Position numbers and translations under genes: made by a program. Shown here one piece after another: positions 55,705 to 64,000 of a DNA stretch of 64,000 nt (the stretch's first letter is position 1; each line of letters opens with the position of its first letter). The stretch is from Entoloma clypeatum. Its lineage: Eukaryota; Basidiomycota; Agaricomycetes; Agaricales; Entolomataceae. The stretch covers positions 1,488,001 through 1,552,000 of the forward strand of contig OY751493.1 in assembly GCA_963565915.1 (NCBI GenBank). Direction: 5' to 3'. The notes beneath the pieces were generated by a model that worked only from the letters and a program-made list of their open reading frames with translations, had not been told where the DNA came from and did not search any database.

Positions 55705-58700
55705 TTAGCATGGCGTACCAAACATCGACAACAATCCCGCCAGATCCGCTGATGGACTTCGTCAGCCAAAGGACGAAGCGAAGACTCAACTACTTACCCT
55801 TCTTCAATGGTTTACTGAAGAAAGCATTCATCCCTGCACTTAAACATAGATGTTTTGTGGATTCTTGACAATCCGCACTCAAGGCGACAACTATAAAATA
55901 TCAATTAGGACCTACACCCAACGTCAGAAACGCACTCGGTAAGATCACTGAGGCTTTGCGTTTGTTCTCCAACTGCCGCAGGCGTTTCGTCGCCTCAACT
56001 CCGTCGCACACGGGCATATCTGTAGAACAAGGTATTAAAGAACTGGTTGCATCACAGAGTTGGTTCTTAACGATGATCAAACAGGGCAACGCTAAAGAAG
56101 CCTGGCTCGTGCGCTTCCCATTCTAGAGTAGCAATTTGTCAACGACGCAGGCCGCGAAACGACATCAGACAGACCCGCAAGTGCTTCCTCTCCATTATTC
56201 GCAGGCGTGACATTGAGGTGGAAACGCTCCAGTTGTTTGATCAATAGACTTTGAGCAATAGGATTATCTATCATAGGTTCAATAAGCCGGATACCAAACA
56301 AAAAATGAGTATCTTAACCTTCAGCGATGAGGACGTTCCCAAATAATGTCCTCTGAGCAACTGCCAGATCTCCCATGGCTCTAGAGACGTCGGTGGCCTG
56401 AGGAGGCGTTAGTGCCATGGTGTTTGGTAGATCTTTCAAACCCGCAAGCATCTGTAGCATGCGTGCCGTGCGGGGAGGTTTGGTCATCTTAACGACGCCA
56501 GGAGTGGAGCTATCAAATACAGCACGACCCGACGCACTTGCAGTCGGCGTGTAGAGGTGAATGAGCTTGACAGTTCGCAGAGCCGGTGAGTCCAGAGAGT
56601 GAAAGAAAGCGTAGAGATCTTCGACATGACGTTCAGATTGGTCATCAAGGATGATAAAATCAAGCAGTTTTTTGTGCGTCCGAAGGTGTGCCTCCGTTTC
56701 CTGGATAGTAGGCGTCAGTGTAACATGGAAACCGCTGAACATTGTATTCAGGAACGCGAGTGTAGCCTGAGATGGTGAGCACACGAGAATATGCAAAGGT
56801 CGAGGGGTCATCAGGACTGATTTCAACCCCACGATGGCAAGGGTCGACTACTAAGAGTCAGAAACAACGCATTGATGGTACCACCACGGCATACCTGATC
56901 GGCTTCTGGATCACGGTATATATTTGCGGCGATCGTGAACCAAAACAGAGAGCCGGAATCTACTTTGGATTCAACCCCCACGATCCCACCTAGAAGCTTC
57001 ACGAGTTGACGAGATATGGACAAGCCTAGCCCTGTACCACCAAAGCGCCGAGTCGACGAATTCTGGACATCAGGGTCAAGGGGTATTCAGAAACTCAATT
57101 GATGTATTCTTACATCCGCTTGTTGGAATGGGATGAAGAGATGATCAACATCATTTGAAGACAATCCTATGCCTGTGTCCCTGTGAAATGCAATCGTATC
57201 GGACCGAAAAATAAGAGTAGCAATCATACTCAATCTCGAATTTTAGAAAAACTTCGTCGGGGTTCGAAGGAGGCTTCGGCTTGGGATCCTTTGGGTCGGG
57301 ACTATGGACCTTGCGACATGTCACACGGACGAAGCCACGAGCGGTGAACTTGACAGCGTTCCCGATGAGGTTCATCAAAACTGATATGGGAGCCTCAAGT
57401 TGGAGCAAAGTATCGAACTCTGAATTTACCTTGGCGAATCCGAGCATAATCCGCAACTACCCCTGTGCTTTGCTCAGTGTGGGTTGCAACGTAGGTGAAA
57501 ACTTCTTACAAGGAGGAACATTGGGTTCGATATTGAAGGATAGGTCAAGTTTCTTTGCTGCCATTGGTAACAGAAGCTCCATACAGTCCTGATAAAGCAA
57601 ATGAGGGAAATAAGGAAAATGAATCAGGAAGCCGAACCGCGATGATATTCTGTGATGAAACTGAGAGTTAACCAATAAAGAAATTCAGGCAGTACAGATT
57701 TACCTCGACCAGAAAACCGTTTGGCTCTAACTTGACGGCTGTTCAAACACGAATGAGCATCAGCCAGTTCCACATGGATCTTTGGCAGCGCTTCCTGACC
57801 TGACGCTTCGAGCTTGCTGTAGTCCAGTATCGAATCAATTATCTGGAAAGAAAGTTCAGGGGTAAGTACAGCGGGTCAAACGAGTTTGTATACCTTCAGG
57901 AGTAACTCGCACGATTGCTTCGCAGTTTGGACTTTCGACAAATATCAGGATGTAGCTATCTTTTGAGAGAAATCGCTGACTGACCAATCTCGTTTTGCCC
58001 CGGGTTCAAATCTGTGCCACTAAGAAGATCGAGCAAACCATAGAAGGAACTGTGCATAAAGGTACTGGAGGGCAGCATATGATAGATGACGAAGAAAAGA
58101 AAAGTACCTGAAAGGTGTTCGCAGCTCATGGCTCATGGAGGCCAAGAAGTTGCTTTTAGTCTAACAAATATGTCTTGAAGGTACGGTTCCTACACAGCAT
58201 GGATCTTTTCTTCATACCTTTGTGGCTTTCAGTGCATCCTCCCGGCTCTTTCGAGCTTCTTCCAAGGCATCTTTCTGGGCTGCTATCATTTTTAAGTTCT
58301 CTTTGGTGCCGTTTTGGACTGATCGGAATAAAAGAGCATTCGCGATGCTGATACTTGCTTGCTGGCAGAGGAGTGTGAACATCGTGATGGTGTTCTGCGA
58401 GAACGAATGCTTTGAAGCGAGATAAACCGCTCCGAAGGTTTGTCCACGGTTGCTGAAAATCGGTAGACATATAACCGAACGGTGAACAGTCTGACCTGCT
58501 TCTGAGGAGAAACGGGAATCCAATGATGCGTCATCGTAACAAACCCTCTCCTTTGAATTCAAAGCTGGGAAAGATAAGAAGAGAGGAATATTAGTCTTAG
58601 TGGATCCACTCACCATGTTGAATAATTGCTTTCTGAAGGGGATCAGCGATAGTTCGAATTGGCTTGGGATTCCTTTACTCGAGGGTAAGTAGACGATGAT

Positions 58701-61700
58701 GGACCCGGTGGCGACGACTAACTCATGTACTTGGCATGGCCCAGGATAGAACATGCTAGTCGCCACGATGTAATCACCAGCCTCGCGTGCGATCACCACT
58801 GTCAGAATGTCAAGACATCTAATGAGTATGATTCTCATTCTTAAGGGCGTACCACAGGTGATTTGAGACCTCGTATTTTCTGAAACCGGATCAGTAGAAG
58901 GCTGTGCTATATCGACTTACTTCACCATTCGCTATCTCTGTCAAACGTTGCAACGCTGCACCGGACTTGTTGAGCTTTGCGGTCTTGAACAATGTTACGA
59001 GCATACCTGACGATAAATTGATGTCTCTGGAAATTTCCTTACTCCATTTCAAGATCGAAGCTAGATCAGAAGCACTGAGCGTCGACTCTTGGTCATCTTC
59101 GGCTCTTTGATGTCCATATGTTTGAGCAGTTTGCGAGACTGTGATAGCCACACTCTCGGTTTGTATTGCGACATCGGACGAGAGTAATGAGCGCCTTGGT
59201 ATGAACTGAGATCGGACTCCGAGAGAAGAGGTAAGGTTATTTCTGCTAATAGTATTGAGTGAAGGAATACTAGGATGAAACTAACATACACTATGCCCTG
59301 TGCGCCCCATTGTGATTGACGTGCTATTCCGCGCCTTTGAAGCTCGGTTCCCAAGTTTTCGACCCCACATCTTACAAAGTGGCTGCCTTGCTTGAAGGGA
59401 GTCAGAAAAACTCCAGAAGTCACGTGAAACATACCAGATAAAGAGCAAATCCCTCTTCAAGCAACCAATCATTGTCCACAGCAAGCCTAGGTGCCTAGCG
59501 TGAGCAAAGGTGACATACTCGGAGGGTTTGATCAAGGCCATACTTTACCGCGACGTCATAGAATTTATGCGCATCTGGGTTTCCAGTCAACGCCGCCACT
59601 TCGGCATCCTACTATGAGATTAGCTTCATAACGCTGTAACCACAGCTACATTGACTCGCCACAAGGGATACCCAGGTGCCACTGTTGACGGGACTCGCGG
59701 AAAGCCACCTGAGAAATCGTTTCGTAGAAAAACAGACTCGGAGAAGATAAATTCAAGAACTCACTTTCTGATGAAAGCCTGGTTCTCATGGATCTGTGGA
59801 AGATAAGCATTCCAATTTTGCCCAGCGACTTTTCCTTTCCTTAAACAGGCAATCATAGCAAGGCTATGGAAGAAAAGAGCATAGCGCACATGCCGGTGAC
59901 TATATCGATTGTGCATTATTAATACACCAACTTCTTTAAAGGTATGTATACATACTTTGGGTGACTCAGCCGTGACTGGAAAACAGAAAAACCAAGTTGG
60001 GCCGCCTCCTCAATCATTCCAGTGCAAAAGTAACCAACGAGCTTCAAAGGCTGTCAATTTCAAACTATAATTCAAGATCAAGGGGATAGCTCTTGCCTTC
60101 AGGGAATTACACCTAAATTTGCCAAATGCATAAGAAGGTTGAATGCAGTATATCTTCATCGACTTACCAACTGAGTGTCAAGGAGCTCATGTCAGATGTA
60201 TCCATACCAAAATTATTTATTTCTTTTCCATCGATGATCGTATTGTTGTGGCCATCCAGTACACGGATGCAGTTGAGGACACCTCCAGGAGGTTGAAAAT
60301 GTTTTCCGGTTTAAGGTTAAAAAAAAAGTACCAGTCGCTAGCATCACAAGGTCTTTTCCTTGGCCCCACCTCTTCATATCATTGAGGCACTGTGAAATGA
60401 TTGATCTATAGGAAGCAAGAAGCACGACAATGGGTATTCACCTCCTCTGCAGCAACTAAGGTGTCACTGACTGCGTATGTTGACATTGGAATAACTAGAA
60501 TATTTGAAAAAAAAAAAACTGAAGGCTCACGATGTTCGCAAATATATAGCCTTGTGAGAGTGGCATGTATGCTGGCAAGACTCTGATAAAGTCTTGCATT
60601 TATGATGTTGAGGTTTTGAGAATTGAACAGGCGAGTGGAACGGGATCCTCACCGATCCCCTGCACTTTCTCCATATCTGATAGCTTCTTCTAATCGTGGG
60701 AGATTGGCACGGATATGTGCGGTATCGTAACCAGAAACCATGGCACAAAAAAGAACTAAAGCCCGACTGTTGACAAGGACTTAGCAACAAGATGCTTTCT
60801 GGAACAGATAAAAGGACCATTTTTCTCCAGTGCTTCCATATTTTTCAGCAATTTGCAATGCCAATTTACCCATGTCAGTAGAGAACCGATAGAGCTCTCT
60901 TCTCTCAGCAGCCGCTGGTGGAAGAATTAGGTAGTCTGAGATGAAGGTTCGTGAATGAAATGCACCTCCCAATGCCCAGAAAAAACCGAGGGCAGTCCCA
61001 GGTGCCATTCCAGATCTAACCGTACCCCAATGTCTAAGTGTACAGATGTCATGAATTTAGGTAACGAACCGTAAAGCCAATTGTATTGTCTGATGCATGT
61101 TAGAAAAGAAGTCCCAAGAAAAATTGACTGCATACCGTCAGCCCAATCACATCGGCAAATGCGGATGTTGTCAATGTCCAATATGCATTTATTCCTTCGC
61201 ATTGAGTCAATAACGAGATACTGCTCGAGAGCAGGGTGACTGACCAGCGTCATTGAGTAAAGACACAGCAAGCTCCGTCCGGGAGTCCGTTGTGCGAGGA
61301 ATTGATAAAATCTCGTCAAATCCGACAGCCATTACTTCATTTTTAATGAGCTCAAACATGGAAGTTGCCTCCCTTCTCGTCGGCGATGGGTTGACTTCAA
61401 CACCCAGTAGCCTTAGTGCTGTTAAGGTGTCATTCAACGCCTCCCGAAAATTACTACGCAACCAATGGCTCCGAACGCGTGACTGGAGGATGATCGCTTT
61501 ATCTTCGGGTTCTTTGGCATGTGCATAGCATTCCCTTATGAGCAGGTCAGATCCATCATAATCCCCTGTCATAAACTCAGTTAGATAAGGACAGAACGTT
61601 GAGGCTAATGGCATCAAACCTTGCCATGTTTTCAAGCTGCGAGTTGTCAGAACGCAGCATTGGATGAATAAGGGGTCCCTCCACAAAATGAAAGAAAACG

Positions 61701-64000
61701 AACGCGGCAAGCCTACAAAGCAAACGAAATGTACGCTTCGGATTTTCTCTCCAAGGATCTTGATGAAAAAGGGTTCGCGCACTCGCGAAGGACTTGATGG
61801 CCATCTATATAAACCATAATCGGAAAAAATGACTTGTAACTCGGAATTCTTGGAAAAACCTCGTGAGCACCTCTATCCCAAGCAGATTCGCCAGCATCAA
61901 TCAAGACCCTCAACAATTCTTCTCTTCTCGGATGTTCTTGTAACATTGAGAGACAACTACCCAATTTGTCAGAAGGCCATAGCAAAAGAAAATCATTGGT
62001 AACTCACCGGTTTGCGTGTTCTGCTATTCGATGAATATCTGTCGGTGCCTCATGAAGCATCATCAAGACAATCTGTTCTCTGGGGTTAGATGGGAAATTA
62101 AAATGAGTAGAAAGTTTACTCGTAAAGACATCTTTGAGATGGACCCATCAGGCATAGCTTCGGCTTCAGCTTGCGCGGCCTGTCGATACCGGTCGTGGGC
62201 AAAGCTGCACATGTCGCGAGCCCTCTGGATGAGCCAACCCTCTGAGAGCGCGATTTGAAGCCCCCGCATTGACGCGCGAGTGTTCACCGAACCAGTTTCC
62301 CGTAAATTTGAGACCACTTTGCGCAAGTGCAAGATATCATCAGATTCTTCGCCACTTTCTCCACTGGAGTACTCCCAATCCATCATGAGTGTAACTTCCA
62401 TGATTTTAAAGCTGACGGGTCATCAAGCAACAACGAATAATTGAGCTATGTGACCTCACGTTTCGCCGAAAAAAACTGCCCAAGTCAAATATCTCCTCGC
62501 TTCCTCCGGTAATTCTCGCAAGTGAGATTTCAAGGAGCCTAGATCTGACGGGTCCGACAGCGTTTGGTTGGCGATTCCCCCTTCAATTGCACTCATTGTG
62601 TATCTTTAACATTCCTTCAACAACGGACAAGAACAAAATTGAGATAATAACGGACTTCCAGAAGTTGTTGGCCCAATCAAATGTGATCTGTGAGCTGTTC
62701 AGCGGAGATGCCACAAAGAAAGAGAGGAAGCCTTACATGACGTTGTCGATGAAGAGTTAGCAGAATATTTCTGGCGGAGAAGGCATTTCCTGACGATGCA
62801 GCATACACAAACCGTGACAAGGGAGCACAGTCTTCTTTGCTTCGACGAAGGGTTCTGGACACAAGAGATGATAAAGCAGAAAACGGTAGTGGTTCGAGAA
62901 AAATCCACGTCGGCGGCGGCCTACTCGCGAACATAGCTTCAACTCTTTCCACGACGTTTCTGTCATCTAAAGGGTAAGTGTACATCAATGGAAGCTCATA
63001 CGCAAGTGAAATTCACGTTTTATCCGACCGCAACGTTGCAAACATCAACTGCGCGTCATTTTAGCAAACAAAGAGCGTGCTTGATCGTGTGATGCGCACC
63101 ATACGGCTTCTAGAATTTAGTAGAGCCGAAACGAGGTCCAATGTACTATATTCCAAATCTATGAGTGATTCGCAATAGAATGAAGACAGAACGAACGATT
63201 CGTCCGCCTCGTGAATATCATCCAGAAATAATGCAAATAGTCGAGTCTCCGCAATTACCGTGAATACATTCTCAACTAGACACTGAAACCTTGCCCGGAG
63301 CTCGCCTGTCGCAAGGTGTTCTCTGGGCGTCTCGGGCGTAATATTAGCCCCTTTCATAACCCCTTTGAGGTCTGGAGCACCCTGATACAGCAGGTGTATG
63401 TTCTGAATTTGTGGCCCCAGCCGCTCCTTGAGAGACTCGGTGAAGCGGTGAAGATCTGTCGGAAAGACCATCAACTGCCGTAAGACAGAGGATAAGCAAC
63501 TGAGCTAGATGGAGGAGTGAGAGTCGTGACGATGATAGGTTTTGCAACTCACCAAGGCTGCGAATGGCGCAGAATCAACCTTTTGAAATTTGGCTTGTCC
63601 CCAGAGACCATGGGCTGAGAAATGTCAGCTTCGGTGGTAATTTCAAGGACGAGAATCGCTGACCTCTCCATCTGGCCTGATTCACAAGGATCATAGAACT
63701 TTTGCCAACTCTGACAAGTGTGGAGAAGATCAGGTAAATGATGTGAAAAAAGTGGTTCGATGCCAACCCAGGAGGACCAACAACTACGATGGCCTGCGTA
63801 CGAGAAGGGCGCGTTTTTGTGCGCAATGTTGCCTTCCGAAGCCCGTCGCTTGATGTGATTGATGCAGTGATGCTGGGGGACAAGACCGGTGACTGGTCAA
63901 AGGGTCCTCCCGAGGCACTCATGGGTGGCTTGTTGAAAGGTGACAAACTCCGTATCGAGATTGTCTCACTGTGATCCTCGTTCATCCCCATGCTCTGGTC
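55705..64000 (-). CDS. hybrid histidine kinase, group X (Phk/Chk1-like), 5' part beyond window
   Basis: Two-component sensor that passes phosphate from His to Asp, then to an HPt protein (stress or peroxide signalling in S. pombe Phk1/Phk2 and Candida Chk1). The gene enters from the right edge. In gene order: a Ser-rich linker, a P-loop ATPase with [19 protein letters not shown] (63680-63800; intron in the loop), and a long helical region (63500-59000) including [17 protein letters not shown] (~62190). A GAF domain at ~58860-58300 reads [21 protein letters not shown] and [18 protein letters not shown]. HisKA has the H box [15 protein letters not shown] (~58111-58160). HATPase motifs are [12 protein letters not shown] (~57350), DTGIGLS and [22 protein letters not shown]-terminal receiver has [20 protein letters not shown] (phospho-Asp ~56050) and [14 protein letters not shown] at the stop. 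The protein kinase-like domain of group X would lie past 64000. Exon edges in 59000-63500 are approximate. Confidence 0.9.

Noticed and set aside
58000..58025. tRNA B-box-like GGTTCAAATC
   Set aside because: Lies within histidine kinase coding sequence (NPGQNE); no matching A box or cloverleaf seen.

Overview
The window is nuclear DNA from a filamentous basidiomycete, most likely an Agaricomycete. Genes lie on both strands about 2 kb apart and are cut by many introns of roughly 43-60 nt with GT..AG borders. The proteins are fungal: Puf, Pho85, Mdv1, Mgr2, Pex10, Sba1, homoserine kinase and a group X hybrid histidine kinase. The strongest lineage clue is a cytoplasmic dynein heavy chain gene holding only the linker and motor half, as in the two-gene dynein reported for Agaricomycetes. 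I saw no transposon, tRNA, rRNA or CRISPR array.

Layout. 0.4-5.5 kb: an unknown gene (-) divergent from a VPS38/UVRAG-like gene (+). 6.5-10.2 kb: an eight-repeat Puf RNA-binding protein (+). 10.8-11.1 kb: RPS29/uS14 (-). 11.4-13.6 kb: a cytochrome P450 (+). 13.9-16.0 kb: a SprT-like metalloprotease (-). 16.4-19.1 kb: the mitochondrial fission adaptor Mdv1 (-). 19.2-19.9 kb: a predicted glycosylated membrane protein (-). 20.2-21.1 kb: p23/Sba1 (+). 21.4-22.5 kb: a HAD sugar/glycerol phosphatase (-). 23.0-23.6 kb: Mgr2/Romo1-like (-), head to head with Pex10 (+, 23.7-24.9 kb). 25.7-37.1 kb: the dynein motor half (+). 37.3-38.4 kb: homoserine kinase (-). 38.5-40.6 kb: an unknown protein with a prion-like tail (-), divergent from mitochondrial ribosomal protein mL43 (+). 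41.4-44.3 kb: a Ser/Pro-rich protein (+). 45.3-47.3 kb: an unknown disordered protein (-). 47.5-49.6 kb: an MFS transporter (-), divergent from an Fpg-type DNA glycosylase (+, to 51.3 kb). 51.5-53.9 kb: UTP5/WDR43 (-), divergent from PHO85 (+, to 55.5 kb). 55.7 kb to the right edge: the 3' part of a hybrid histidine kinase (-).

Most genes are housekeeping: ribosome biogenesis, organelle import and division, phosphoinositide signalling, threonine synthesis, base repair and cyclin-dependent signalling. They do not form an operon or a metabolic cluster. Several neighbours share very short divergent promoters (17-150 bp between start codons), so co-regulation of those pairs is possible. Exon joins were made by eye from splice signals and frame continuity. 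Gene outer limits run from start codon to stop codon; UTRs are not delimited.
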